This document shows, one piece after another, positions 1 to 10,599 of a stretch of DNA of 64,000 nt. This DNA is from Dromiciops gliroides (taxonomy: Eukaryota > Chordata > Mammalia > Microbiotheria > Microbiotheriidae), in the NCBI RefSeq assembly GCF_019393635.1, contig NC_057861.1:743272732-743336731 (forward strand), in the 5' to 3' direction. Under the pieces are notes generated by a model. It had not been told where the DNA came from. It saw nothing but the letters and a program-made list of their open reading frames with translations, and made no database searches. The first letter of the stretch is position 1. Each line of letters opens with the position of its first letter. The position numbers were made by a program, and so were the translations under genes.

Positions 1-53
1 TGGGCCGCCAACATTTTTACTTTTTTTTTTTTAAGTGATACTGTTTTTCCTTA

Positions 54-300
54 TTGTCATTTTCCCCCACTTTTTTGAGGGGGAAGGATTTTATTGGTGG
101 GGATTCCCAGCATGGAGACTCTCTCCAAGGCAGCAGTTTACAACTCAACAACTCAATTTTAGAGAGTTACCTGGGACCACTGAAAAATGAAGTGACTAGT
201 CCAAGGTCACTTATACGGTCAGTATGTGTCAGAGGCAAGACTTGGGCCAGATCTTTCTGACCCCAAGGCTGCCTCTTTGTGCACTATGCCATGCTGTCTC
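54..300 (-). repeat. MIR-like CORE-SINE (MAR1-type), old
   Basis: Reverse copy: contains GGATTCCCAGCATGGA, AGAGAGTTACCTGGGA, then the CORE-like AAGGTCAC and the promoter-end CACTATGCCATGCTGTCTC. Other copies lie at 5157, 12105, 30090 and 62045, which is how I recognised the family. The family name is uncertain. Confidence 0.6.
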
Positions 301-1155
301 ACATACGAAATCTTGCCAAAAACAATAAAATAAAGTCTGGGAGCTAGTCAACCCGATAACTCAGAAGTTCTGTGTGGTGGATAGGACTTGGTCTCATCTA
401 GTTTTGCCTGCAAGGGAAGAGCTGTTTTCCTCTCTTACTCAGAGACCAGATGAGGCCATGGCTCTGAGCCCGGCTTAAGCTACTTTTCTTGAGGTGGAAT
501 ATTGCCGTGTTCGTTTCTAAAAATCCTTGTCTACTCTTCTTTGCAGAGGTAGACTATGCATATGTAATATACTGTCTGTTGTTGTATTGGATAATTTGAC
601 TAAACCGCTACTTTCTTCCTTTCTTTTTTTAGTCTTTCTTAAAAGGGTTGATTCTACAGGGAGGGGAGGGAAGAGAAGGGATACAACTGGAAAGGAAGGA
701 GATGTAAAAAGAAAAGATATCCTGAAAATAGTTTTACTTTTAAAAATCGTCGCTTAATAGCCTACCATACGTGGAGTTATGATTGACTGGTGATACCCTG
801 TGCTAAGCAGATTCTGGGGAAATGGGTTTTCCTTCTCAGGGCTTTAGTTTCTTCATCCTTAAAATGAGCCCTGTCTTCGAGTAATTGAAAGTTTGTCACT
901 TGGAAGAGGGGTTAGCTTTATTCTGCTTGGCTCCAAAGGGCAGAACCAGGAGCCATGGGAGGAAGCTGCTCAGAGAAAGAGGCAGGATGACATCAGGAAA
1001 AAGATACTAATAACAAGAGAATCCTTGAGGATTCTTAGGAAAAGGCTGGACAATGGCACACTTATCAAGTAATTGGCAAAGTGCATTTTGTTTCTTATAT
1101 GAAGGTGGAGGGTGGGGGAAGGTCTGAGTTCTCTTCCAACTTTTCGATTCTCTGA
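301..1155. other. Unique-looking non-coding DNA
   Basis: No gene or clear repeat recognised. Short open frames lack family signatures. Confidence 0.4.
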
Positions 1156-1159
1156 TCCC

Positions 1160-1295
1160 CAGTTTGGACTAAATCACAGGGCTGCAGCTTCAGAGCTGGT
1201 CAGCACTTTAGAGGCCCCTCACTTTAGGGATGAGGAAATTGGGGGATCAGAAGGTTAAAGGATTTCCCCAACATTTCATGGGTAATAAGCAGCAG
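1160..1295 (-). repeat. MIR-like fragment, old
   Basis: Degraded reverse MIR pattern with GATGAGGAAATTGGGGGATC followed by a GGTTAAAGGATTT remnant of the CORE. Confidence 0.4.
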
Positions 1296-1501
1296 CTCCA
1301 GCTGCCTTGGGCTTCAAAGCCAGGGCACAAATTATCATTAAGGTCCCTTTCCCTGAACCTCCTTTTTTTCAATATTACTTTGCTCAGTGGTCTCTTCGGC
1401 TCCCCTGCATTCAATGGTTATCTCTGCATTATTCTCAGATCTATCCAACCCTAATCTCTCTCACTTCCACTCTCACACCTCCAATTTTCTATTAAATGTC
1501 T

Positions 1502-1640
1502 TGATTTTTTTTTTGCTTTGTTTTGGTTTGGGGGGGGTTTGGTTTTTTGGGGGTTTTTTTGGTGAGGCAATTGGGGTTAAGTGACTTGCCCAGGGTCACA
1601 CAGCTAATAAGTGTCAAGTGTCTGAGGTTGGATTTGATAT
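1502..1640 (-). repeat. Young tRNA-derived SINE, 5'-truncated
   Basis: T-rich tail, then GGTGAGGCAATTGGGGTTAA and the core CAGGGTCACACAGCTA. The A-box end is missing. It abuts the L2 fragment starting near 1641. Confidence 0.8.
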
Positions 1641-2533
1641 GGAACATCTTGAACTGGATGTCTTGTAGACATTTCAAATTCAACATGTCCCAAACTGAAA
1701 TAATTCTATTTTTTCCCCAAACCTTGCTCTCTTCCTACCTTCCCTATTACTGTGGAGGTACCACCATTTTCCCAGTCACCCAGGCTGGTAACCTAGGTGT
1801 TATACTTAATTCCTCACTCCCTCCCACACCACATGTCCACTCTGTTGCCAATCCCCATCCAGTCTAGCTTTGCAACGTCTCTCATGTGTGCCCCCTTCTC
1901 CTTGGACACTGTGACCACCATGGCCCAGGCCCTTATCACCTCACGTCTGGACAACAGCCTTCTGGTTGGTCTCCCTTAAGTCTCCCCCTACTCTAAACAA
2001 CTGTTCCCATAATCTTCCTAAAGCACAGATCTGACCCTGTGGCTCATGACCAATGAGGCTCCCTATAGCCTCTGGATGGATTGTCAAATTTATAAATCTT
2101 TATAAAACCCCTTAGTCCCTTCCGATATTTTCAGTCTTCTCACATATTATCCCCAGTTCTGACCTAGTGATACCAGTCTCCTTGTCATCCCTCTCCTTTC
2201 TCCCTGAATTTTCACTGGCTCCCTCATGCCTGGAATGCTCTTGCCACATCTCTGCCTCTGGGCTTCCTTCAAGTCTCAGCTAAAATTCCACCTTCTGAAA
2301 GAGACCTTTCCTGAGCTTTTACCTCTCAATACTCGGGCCTTTGCTCCAAAATTATCTCCAATATGCTCTGTATATATCTTGTTTGTATATAGTTATCTGC
2401 ACCCCCATGCCCCCCCACCCCCATGAGTTTGTGAATCCCTTCAGGACAAAACTGTTTTTACTTTTCCTTATATTCCTACTGATTAGCATAGTGCCTGGTA
2501 AATAGTTCAAGTTGATAAATGCTTGTTGACTCA
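1641..2533 (+). repeat. L2 LINE, 3' part (decayed ORF2 end and 3'UTR)
   Basis: Matches the marsupial/monotreme L2 3' end: AACATGTCCCAAACTGAA, CAGTCACCCAGGCTGGTAAC, TCACCTCACGTCTGGAC, CATGCCTGGAATGCTCTTGC, and the terminal GCATAGTGCCTGGTAAATAG then GATAAATGCTTGTTGACT. The ORF is broken by many stops. It is the longest L2 in the window. Confidence 0.75.
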
Positions 2534-2546
2534 ACTCTCATCTTTT

Positions 2547-2696
2547 TTTTTTTTATTTGGGTGAGGCAATTGGGGTTAAGTGACTTGCCCAGGGTCACAC
2601 AGCTAGTAAGTGTTAAGTGTCTGAGGTCGGATTTGAACTCAGGTCCTCCTGACTGCAGGGCTGGTGCTCTATCCACTGTGCCACCTAGCTGCCCAG
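2547..2696 (-). repeat. Young tRNA-derived SINE with exact 13 bp target duplication
   Basis: Near-complete reverse copy from poly-T to CCACCTAGCTGCCC. It is flanked by ACTCTCATCTTTT at 2534-2546 and 2697-2709, so the insertion is recent and intact. Read on the minus strand, TGGCACAGTGG and GAGTTCAAATCC are good Pol III A-box and B-box matches. Confidence 0.9.
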
Positions 2697-2723
2697 ACTC
2701 TCATCTTTTAAAATGTTCCATCT

Positions 2724-2894
2724 TGGGGGGGCAGCTAGGTGGCACAGTGGATAAAGCACCAGCCCCGCAGTCAGGAGGACCCGAGTTCAAATCCGGCCTC
2801 AGACACTTGACACTTACTAGCTGTGTGACCCTGGGCAAGCCACTTAACCCCCATTGCCCTGAAAAAAAAATAATAAATAAAATAAAATAAAATA
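2724..2894 (+). repeat. Young tRNA-derived SINE with exact 14 bp target duplication
   Basis: Complete forward copy: GGCAGCTAGGTGGCACAGTG (A box), GAGTTCAAATCC (B box), core AGCTGTGTGACCCTGGGCAA, ending GCCCTGAAAAAAAAATAATAA with AAAAT units. It is flanked by AAAATGTTCCATCT at 2710-2723 and 2895-2908. It lies head to head with the copy just upstream. Confidence 0.92.
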
Positions 2895-2909
2895 AAATGT
2901 TCCATCTAT

Positions 2910-3284
2910 TTGTAGGAGGCTTACCCCAGAGAAATTTTAACCTAAAGTAGATGTCTTGTCCCCAACAGTTCCCCCCCCCCCACACACACACATACAGAGG
3001 TCCATAACCAATTGAGACTGCATCTTACTGTGGTTTTCTCTTAGGGATGTAGAGATCAGTGACCCTTCCAGTCGCTCTGATTAGTCCCTCTTGGAAGGAA
3101 CACAAGCATCTGGTATCCACTCTCCAGAGTGAAGGGTGTGGGTGGGGAGTCCAGAGCAGAGGTTTTTCTCCAGCAAAGATAATGAGAAGCCTTAACTAGG
3201 TTACATGTTTAGGCAGGGTAGAGCTAGGGTACCAACAGTCTGCTAGTCCAGCTTGTCATGGAAGACTTAATGCAGCTTGGTAAC
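2910..3284. other. Unique-looking non-coding DNA
   Basis: No gene or clear repeat recognised, apart from a short C/CA run near 2970. Confidence 0.4.
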
Positions 3285-3480
3285 TAGAGGAGAATGCTGC
3301 TTCAGGCATCAGAGAATGGGGAGTTGAATCTTGCCTCTGTCCCTTACTACCTGGGTGACCCTGAGCAAATCTCTGAGTCTCAGTCTTCTCCTCTATAAGA
3401 TGTGTGTGTGAGTGTGTGTGTGTGTGTGTGTGTGTCCCATTAGATGACTTCTGAGGTGCCTTCTAGCTCTATGTCTTATT
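3285..3480 (+). repeat. MIR with embedded (TG)n microsatellite
   Basis: Forward MIR pattern with TTGAATCTTGCCTCTG, CTGGGTGACCCTGAGCAAAT and CTCAGTCTTCTCCTCTA, then (TG)n at about 3402-3435 and TTCTAGCTCTATG. Confidence 0.65.
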
Positions 3481-3699
3481 ACTTTGTAGAAGAATGAAAA
3501 GATACTCAAAAGTCTCTCTTCCTTGAGACTAGAGGCTTGTGGGTCAAGTCCAAAGTCCAAAGTTAAATAAATGGCCCTTTGCACAATGAGAAATCTTTCC
3601 AGACTTCCTGAATCCTAAAGCATGGGGTTGAGCTAACTCCTGTGGCTTTCTTTAGGACCTTTTTTGCTCTTTATTTCCAAGTATGTTTAATGAAGGGTT

Positions 3700-3830
3700 C
3701 AATCAAGCAAAGAATAGTGGTAAATTGGGTAGAGAGCCAGCTTTGGATCCAGGAAGACCTGGATCGAAATCCTGCCTCTGACACATTCACTGTGCCCCCG
3801 ACAGCTCTCCAAGACTCTAAAATACATCTG
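3700..3830 (+). repeat. CORE-SINE (MAR1/MIR type), degraded
   Basis: GTAGAGAGCCAGCTTTGGAT, GGAAGACCTGGATCGAAATC and CCTGCCTCTGACACATTCAC match the 5' half of the old CORE-SINE family. Confidence 0.5.
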
Positions 3831-3839
3831 TGTTGCTGT

Positions 3840-4560
3840 GATGAGAGATCAATGGAAGGCCTTTCAGTTCCACACCACAAGCTTCTTACCTGGCTGAAAT
3901 TACCTGCCTTCCAGATAACATGTAAGTTTTACTGAATGTTTTTTCGTTTTTCATCTTTGTTACAAAGGATGCTGAGAGGGAACTTATTAAAAAATAAATT
4001 CAATACAAAAGAGTAAAAGATGTCAATAAAAATAAAATTTAGCAAGAAATCATATTTCCTCCAGCATATTTTTTTTCCTCTATATACCTGGTTAGGCCCA
4101 ACCTCTCTTCCTAATTTCATCTCTTTGCTTAGTACCTTGACTCTACTTCATCTAACACATTGGATCTTGAGATATTAAGAATCCAGGGTTTATAGTTCCA
4201 CTAGCAACAGTGATAAGATCAGATCATTATAGCAACATTGGAAGAGCTGTTCCGTTTCATGTCTGTTAGTTTCTCTCCTTCCAGTTTCATCTACAAAGAT
4301 TATAAAGATGACCTGGCTTTGCTGGTTCTCACACCAAGCTTTCATTCCATAGACTCATTCCGAAAATGAATTCTTTTAAAGTTGTCCATGCTTTTGGCCG
4401 CAATGTTGCTCTTCTTGACAAAGAAATCAAGTGTTTTCTGGCCAAAGCACTTCCTAAGCTCTTTTGTCTCCTTTTTGAGAAGCTTATGGAATGATGATAA
4501 TCAAAGTCTATTTTCCTTTTCCCCACCAAAATCAATGGTTTCATGTGTCTACCTTCCTCC
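3840..4560. other. Unique-looking AT-rich non-coding DNA
   Basis: No recognised gene or repeat. Small open frames here look like chance. Confidence 0.4.
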
Positions 4561-4589
4561 CCCTTACTTGGCATATGCATTATACTTAC

Positions 4590-4611
4590 TTGTATGTATA
4601 CATATATACAT

Positions 4612-4687
<76 letters not shown>

Positions 4688-4815
4688 ACATGTCATTTCC
4701 CCCCATTGGAATGTAAGTTCCTTGAAGGCAGGGACTCTTTCGTTTTATCTTTGTATTCCTAATGACTGGCACATAGTAGGCACTTAATAAATGCTGGTCA
4801 AATTGAATTGAATTG
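4590..4815 (+). repeat. (CA)n/(TA)n microsatellite inside an L2 3' end
   Basis: (CA)n at 4611-4630 and (TA)n to about 4683, followed by the L2 tail TTGGAATGTAAGTTCCTTGA, GGCACATAGTAGGCACTTAA and TAAATGCTG on the + strand. Confidence 0.75.
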
Positions 4816-5156
4816 AAATCATTGTTTTTTCACCACCATTTCCATCATTGCTGGTGTAGGGGAAGTTACACAAAACTCCAGGTTATTTTGTGTTTTTTAT
4901 GTATGGTTCACCCCAGCCAGATAATTCTTCTATCAGTCCCTTTCCTATAGGAGCATTTCAAGTATATACTCAGAACTACCCAGGAACTTAGCATGCTTTT
5001 AGTACTATAGTCTTATCTATTTGGCTATATATACATATATACACACATATATACATATATATGTGTGTGTGAAGGATGTGACTATACCGGTAATTTCATT
5101 ATTATAGAGAATTCCTTAATGAACAAATTCCTTCTGCTAATTTAGGCCTATACTTT

Positions 5157-5310
5157 CTATGAAACTTAGAGAGTTGCCTGGGAGTATGGAAAGATTAAGT
5201 GACTTTCCCAGGGTAACACAACCGGTCTGTGTCAGAGGCAGAACTGGAACCCAGATCTTCCTCTCTTGAAAGCCAATCTTCTATGCAGTATGCATTTCTG
5301 CCTCTCAAAG
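5157..5310 (-). repeat. MIR-like CORE-SINE (MAR1-type)
   Basis: Reverse copy: TTAGAGAGTTGCCTGGGA, TTAAGTGACTTTCCCAGGG, GTGTCAGAGGCAGAACTGGA. Confidence 0.6.
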
Positions 5311-5349
5311 TCCATAAGTAGGATGTGTTATATATAAACTAAATGGATT

Positions 5350-5536
5350 ATATGCTATGTAACTGATGACCTCTGAGCCAGGAGGACCTGGGTTCAAGTT
5401 CTGATTCTGACCTGTACTGGTTATGTGACCCTTGGCAAGTCAGTTCTTGGGCCAGTGTTTTAAGAATATAAACTGCACAGAAGATGCTGACCTGCATAGG
5501 TAGAAGGAGTTCTGGGAGTTCCCAATACCAGTGAAT
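5350..5536 (+). repeat. MIR-like CORE-SINE (MAR1-type)
   Basis: Forward copy: CCTGGGTTCAAGTTCTG, GGTTATGTGACCCTTGGCAA, tail GACCTGCATAGGTAGAAGGA and GGAGTTCCCAATACCAGTGA. Together with the reverse copy just upstream it makes a loose inverted pair. Confidence 0.65.
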
Positions 5537-5542
5537 AGAACC

Positions 5543-5668
5543 AGCAATCAACAAGCATTTATTAAGCTTACCATATGTCAGGCACTGGGCTAAGGGCTAA
5601 GGATACAAATAAGAGGAAAAAGAAAGACATTCTCTGCTCTGGAAGAGCTTACATTCTTGTATGCAAAT
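5543..5668 (-). repeat. L2 3' end
   Basis: ATCAACAAGCATTTATTAAG, TGTCAGGCACTGGGCTAAG and GGAAGAGCTTACATTC are the reverse L2 tail. Confidence 0.7.
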
Positions 5669-5669
5669 G

Positions 5670-6235
5670 AAGCAGCGCTAGTTCATTTTCCTATTAAATA
5701 ACCAGACCAGTGATTTCATTGATTTAGGGAACTCTCAATGAGGGAATTGAATATTAATATATTAGTTAATGCATATTAACTGGTGTTATTAGCAATTGCT
5801 GTGCAATGTTTATAGTCTTAGAAAGTTACAGAGACAATTGAGAGGTGACAGGTGACAGGCAGTATGTGGTTGAAAAGAAACTGTCTTTTTTTTGTGTGTG
5901 TAAAATCAAGTATTTCCACCAGCAGGTACTTGCAGCTAATTTAATTCTGAGTTGTTGATAATGTCCTTGTGACTGTGTTCCCAGCAGCATCATTGAGTGA
6001 CAGGGAAGCACACCATTCAGGAAAGGTCTGGACCCTCCACCACATGCAGGGGATGTCTGAAACCAAGTATGCTCCTTAGCATGATTTATTTTTAACCTCT
6101 GATTACATCTATTTTTACACTGAAATGCTAATAAAACCAGGGAACCCTAAAGTTCTGTGTTTCTTTTTATTTATTCTTAAATGCACTAACTGGGTATTTC
6201 TAAAATCTTTGTTACCTAGAAATTGTAGGGCTATC
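5670..6235. other. Unique-looking non-coding DNA
   Basis: Nothing recognised beyond low-complexity patches. Confidence 0.35.
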
Positions 6236-6289
6236 TAGGAACACAAGATCACAGGTTTAGGGTTGGAAGTGACTTCAGAGCTCCAGGAT

Positions 6290-6291
6290 TT

Positions 6292-6348
<57 letters not shown>

Positions 6349-6405
6349 CTGTGTATATATCTGTATGTGTATATATGTATATATATATGTATATATGTGT
6401 GTATG

Positions 6406-6479
<74 letters not shown>
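6290..6479. repeat. (TA)n followed by (GATA)n microsatellite
   Basis: TA/TATG dinucleotides to about 6403, then an almost perfect GATA tetranucleotide run of about 18 units. Likely highly polymorphic. Confidence 0.9.
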
Positions 6480-6523
6480 GCCACTTAAATCCACATCACA
6501 TTATAGACCTGATCTAGGATGGG

Positions 6524-6682
6524 GTTTTTTTGTTTTTGGGTTTTTTTGTGGGGCAATGGGGGTTAAGTGACTTGCCCAGGGTCACACAGCTAGTAAGTAT
6601 CAAATGTCTAAGGCCAGATTTGAACTCAGGTACTCCCGAATCCAGGGCTGGTGCTTTATCCACTGCACCACCTAGCCGCCCC
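6524..6682 (-). repeat. Young tRNA-derived SINE
   Basis: Reverse copy with GGGGCAATGGGGGTTAAGTG, core and CCACCTAGCCGCCCC. CTAGGATGGG repeats on both sides (6514-6523, 6683-6692), marking a target duplication of at least 10 bp. It is the last young SINE before the 26.2 kb copy. Confidence 0.88.
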
Positions 6683-6837
6683 CTAGGATGGGTTTTAATA
6701 CTTGTTGAGGATGAGGTAGCATGGCACAGTGGGAAGACTGCAGGATCTGGGCAAAGGACAGCAGGAGGTTGAAATAAATGGCCTTAGTGAATGTTTAATA
6801 CATTGTTATGTAGACTGAGGAAAGATGCTGGGCCAGT

Positions 6838-6966
6838 GCTCTGACCTGGACCTGCCGTCTACTGCCTGCCGGACCTTGGACAAACCGCTTTACCTTATCT
6901 GTAAAATTAGGAGGTTGGAAATGAGGGTCCCTAAAGTCCCTTCTAGCTCCAAATCTATGATCCTAA
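6838..6966 (+). repeat. MIR fragment
   Basis: GGACCTTGGACAAACCGCTT, CTTATCTGTAAAATTAGGAG, and the tail GTCCCTTCTAGCTCCAAATC then TATGATCC. Confidence 0.6.
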
Positions 6967-7025
6967 ATTTTAAAAAAAATATTAAAATTAAAAATATTAA
7001 AAGCCAACTTTGTGACAAGCTCTAT

Positions 7026-7175
7026 TTAGTCAGTTGGTCAACAAACATTTATTAAGTGCTGGTTTATAGTCCTGATACGATGCTTAAGTTTGGGGGATAT
7101 GAAGAGAAGAGAGAGAGAATCCCTGCTCTCGGAGATTTTACATTTTAATGCTAGAAAAGAACATATAAAAGGAAG
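7026..7175 (-). repeat. L2 3' end
   Basis: GGTCAACAAACATTTATTAA then TGCTCTCGGAGATTTTACAT match the reverse L2 tail. Confidence 0.6.
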
Positions 7176-7459
7176 GTTTTTGTTTGTTTGTTTGTTTGTT
7201 TCTTTCTATTTAAAAAGGAGCTGGAGTTAAGTCAAGGACTGGGAAAGGGACTGACCATGTGGGGACCTGTTCTGTTCCACTGGGCTGCCAGAGAACTACA
7301 AGTGCTAATCTGAATGGGGAATCTAGATTCCCAAATGTTAAAGAAATTGCATCTTTGAAAATTCTCCCCTTCAGTTTCCATAGGCTTTTCCCTACAGAGA
7401 AATTAATCCTAAAAAGAGTTTAAGATTTTGCCATTTTCCTGTGCGTGCAGTTGGCTAAC

Positions 7460-7666
7460 TCAATCAATTAACATGCATTTTATTGAGCATCTACTATGTT
7501 CTAGGCACTGAAAAGAAAGAGAAAAGAAAGAATAGGAAGAGAGAAAGAAAGGAAGGAAGGGAGGGAGGGAGGGATCGAGGGAGGTAGGAAGGAAAGAAGA
7601 AAAGAAGGAAGGAAGGAAAGAAAGAAAGAAATGAAGGAAGGACGAAAGGAAGGAAGGAAAGAAGGA

Positions 7667-7718
<52 letters not shown>

Positions 7719-7744
7719 GAAAGAAAGAAAGAAGGAAGGAAGGA

Positions 7745-7824
<80 letters not shown>

Positions 7825-7828
7825 AGGA

Positions 7829-7864
<36 letters not shown>

Positions 7865-7868
7865 AGGA

Positions 7869-7956
<88 letters not shown>

Positions 7957-8240
7957 GAAAGATTTTTTTTCTTCCAAGAGCTTGCATTCTCTCAGAGGAA
8001 ACAGCACGGACATATAATAGAAAGACATTCGGGTGACTGCACTAACTAGGAGCTGAGACTGGAGTCTCAGGAAAGACATCATGTAAGAGGTGGAATCTGA
8101 GCCAATCTTTGAAGTAAATTCGGGATTCCAGGAGGCAGAAGAGAGGGAGAAGTGAATTCCGTGTGTAAGGAAGAGTCTGCAAAAAGCAGAAGGGAGATGG
8201 AACGTTGCACGCGTTCACAGGACTTTGGCGGGCGAGGGGA
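7460..8240 (-). repeat. L2 3' region split by a giant (GAAA)n array
   Basis: The L2 tail in reverse (TTATTGAGCATCTACTATGT, TCTAGGCACTGAAAAGAAAG) runs into the array and resumes at CCAAGAGCTTGCATTCTCTC, GGAAACAGCACGGACATATA and AAGACATCATGTAAGAGGTG. The array therefore lies within the L2 and probably grew from the element's own AAAGAAAG. Confidence 0.7.
7505..7960. repeat. (GAAA)n / (GGAA)n tetranucleotide array, about 450 bp
   Basis: Imperfect GGAA/GAAA units to about 7660, then a nearly pure GAAA array with a few GGAA interruptions. It is open in several frames on both strands only because the repeat has no stop; no protein is implied. Confidence 0.95.
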
Positions 8241-8298
8241 GCGTAGGGCCTCCGGTGCCCTCCCCGCGTCCCGACAGCCGCCCGGTGCAATGGAAAAT

Positions 8299-8525
8299 GC
8301 TTTCTTTTGTATCTCTAGTGCTCGGTACAGTGCCTGGTATATAATGTTTCGTTTTGTTTTTAATGCTTACTGACTGACTGAGTGTATTTGGAGTCAAAGA
8401 ACCTAGGTTCAAATCCAGGCTCTGCTATTTATTACCTCTGTGACCACTTTCCCGCTCTGGGCCTCGGTTTTCTGTTTTGTAAATGAGGGGGTTGCTACCT
8501 GATGGCGGATCCCAAGGTCTCTCCC
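8299..8525 (+). repeat. L2 tail followed by MIR
   Basis: L2 tail (CTCGGTACAGTGCCTGGTAT, TTAATGCTTACTGACTGACT) to about 8378, then MIR with GGTTCAAATCCAGGCTCTGC, CTGGGCCTCGGTTTTCTG and GTAAATGAGG. Confidence 0.65.
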
Positions 8526-9260
8526 AGACGTAACCCCATAGGCCCAGTCAGACTCTGGGCACTCTCCTTTTTACATTGGGTTGGTGTGTACTGGCCTTTC
8601 AGTGTGGCTCTTTTCCCAAGCTGATCCCTGCAGGAAGAAAAATGGGGTTTTCGGGTTGCTAGGGTTGGGGCAGCTAGGGGAGGAGCCCGCTTGATCGGAA
8701 GCGATGCCAGCTGCTCGGGCTGTTTGACAGCACTGGGATGTCATCTCTCAATGCAGCTGCTTCTAGCACAGGCTAAGACGTCTCCAGAGGAGAGTGGGTG
8801 GAGGAGGGGGAAAGGGGCGAGCAGCTCCTGGGAAGTGTGAATACTTTCGGTCCTGGAGCCTGAGAGGAAGGGCTTTTAGCACATTCACCCCGCCCCCCAG
8901 GCAATCCCACTGTAATCTAATTGTCCAGATTGGGAAGACTTTCCCTCTCTGGCCCAGGATTTGCGTCTTCTAAATGGCTTCACAAGCCCTAGAGACACTG
9001 AGCTCGTGTTAGCTGAAGTCTCTGCGGGTAAAACAGTGGATTTTTCCTGGAAAGGGGCAGAGGGAGAGCCAGGCTCCTTCCAGGACGCCACGGATCTCCC
9101 TATGTCTACTCTAAGATTCGGGAGAGGCCGTTGTGGGCCCGTTGTCTGAGAGAAGCTGGCTGGTTGGCAGTGCGGAGCCTTCACAATGGTTTGCTTTGTG
9201 CGAGGGGGCTCCTTTCCTTCCTTCCCTTCTTCCTCTCCTTGCCTTAGAAAGACTGAGTGA
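8526..9260. other. Repeat-free upstream DNA, about 10 kb 5' of TBX20 (candidate regulatory)
   Basis: No repeat recognised. It includes a compact block near 8700-8780 with GCTGTTTGACAGCACTGGGA and E-box-like CAGCTG. Small ORFs are chance. Confidence 0.3.
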
Positions 9261-9261
9261 T

Positions 9262-9465
9262 CACAGAGCTGGACTTCGAGTTAGAAAGACCTAGATCCAA
9301 ATTCTGCCTGATACAGTTACTAGTTGGGGAACTCTGGGCAAGTCACTTTTCCCCTCTGTGGCCCGGTTTCCTCATCTGTGAAATGGGTGCTATAACCTTG
9401 GCCACTACCTAACTTTCTCTTGTGGATTGTGAGAAAAGTACTTTGGGAATCTTAAAGCAGTGAAG
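9262..9465 (+). repeat. MIR
   Basis: GACCTAGATCCAAATTCTGC, CTCTGGGCAAGTCACTTTTC, GTTTCCTCATCTGTGAAATG, with the 3' AAAGTACTTTGGGAATCTTA. Confidence 0.75.
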
Positions 9466-9479
9466 ATTGATGAACTGCG

Positions 9480-9930
9480 ACTTTCACCACCACAAGGATG
9501 ATAATAATGTTCACTGGATTCAACATGAATTCTAAATGCCATTATTAGGCCATAAGCAAACTGGCTTCAAGAAGTTATTTATACTCCAGTAGCTTCTGTC
9601 CCCGAGGAAGTTGGCAGAATGGCCAGTGGAAAGCTGGATGTGCCCCTGGGTTCCTGGGGGAAGCATTTGGAAGCAGCCTATCTAAAATGGGATATCTGCC
9701 ACTGAAGCCCACCCTGCCAGGATGCTGAGAGACAGTAGAGCTCTGCCCACACCTCAGGGCAAAGTAGGAAAGGGTCACAGCTCCAGTCTGGGTCTCCATC
9801 GAAATAAAAATCAGAACAAACCAAATCTAATTAATCACTAGAGTTAGAGATTAGAGCAGCCTCCCGACTAGGAAGCAACTTCCGGTGGAGTTGGGGATGA
9901 GAGGACAGGGGAAGGGGGAGACTGCAGGGC
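9480..9930. other. Repeat-free upstream DNA
   Basis: No repeat or gene recognised. Confidence 0.3.
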
Positions 9931-9934
9931 TTAT

Positions 9935-10135
9935 TTGCCATTTTTGTGTCATGGGACCCTTTGGCTGTCTGCTGAAGGTTATGGGCCCCTTCTCAGACTA
10001 ATGCTCTAAAACTCATAAAATAAAATGCATAGGAAAATTATGCTTACATATAGTTATCAAAAAATTTAAAACACAAGGTCCAGGACCCTCTGAAATCTAT
10101 CCAGTGACCCCAAGGAGTTAAAGTTCCTAATTTAG
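9935..10135 (-). repeat. hAT-like non-autonomous DNA element, degraded
   Basis: Contains ATGGGACCCCTTTGGCTG-type start, CATAAAATAAAATGCATAGG and a GTCCAGGACCCTCTGAAATC block, shared with copies near 25018, 53832 and 61655. The family has termini like AGGGGTTCTTAACCT. The class assignment is inference. Confidence 0.4.
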
Positions 10136-10364
10136 TTTTTTTAATTAAATTTTTGATTAAATTAAAAATTTTGAGCAAATGGTAAGATTTTTGTCTTTCC
10201 CCTTCTCCCATCCAGTAAAATATTTAACCAACTCCCTGCAACCCTGGAGACAAAGGGCTTCATATATTTTAAATTATATATGTCAGAGAAACATGGATTT
10301 AGAGATGGACTCTTAGAACCCCTTCGATTTATTATATAATTGAGGAAACTGAGCCCCTTGGCTC

Positions 10365-10590
10365 GATGGCTGAGTGCCGGACTTGAAGTCAGGAAGAACG
10401 GAGACAACTTTGTGATCCTGAGCAAATCAATTAACCTCTTTCAACCCCAACTTCCTCCTCAGTAAGATGGGGGTGGTAATATTAGCACCTACAAAGTTAT
10501 TAAGAGCATCAAATGAGAATATATCTATGTATGTGTATGTGTGTGTGTGTGTGTGGAGTGCTTTGCAAACCGTAATTGTTATAGAAATTT
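10365..10590 (+). repeat. MIR with (GT)n inside
   Basis: GCCGGACTTGAAGTCAGGAA, GATCCTGAGCAAATCAATTA, and 3' GAGTGCTTTGCAAACCGTAA. Confidence 0.65.
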
Positions 10591-10599
10591 TTGAACTTC

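Noticed and set aside
2519-2890. Recurrent small frames containing [14 protein letters not shown] and [15 protein letters not shown]
   Set aside because: These are the two strands of the young SINE; the same peptide appears at every copy and is not a gene family.
4366-4494. 42-codon frame starting MNSFKVVHAFGRNVALLDKE
   Set aside because: Looked like a possible processed gene fragment, but an upstream stop, short length and no recognised homology do not support it.
6275-6494. Tyr/Ile and Leu/Ser repeat frames
   Set aside because: Translation of TA and GATA microsatellites.
7460-8082. Lys/Glu/Arg and Phe/Leu/Ser open frames over the GAAA array
   Set aside because: Low-complexity repeat translation inside an L2; not a protein.
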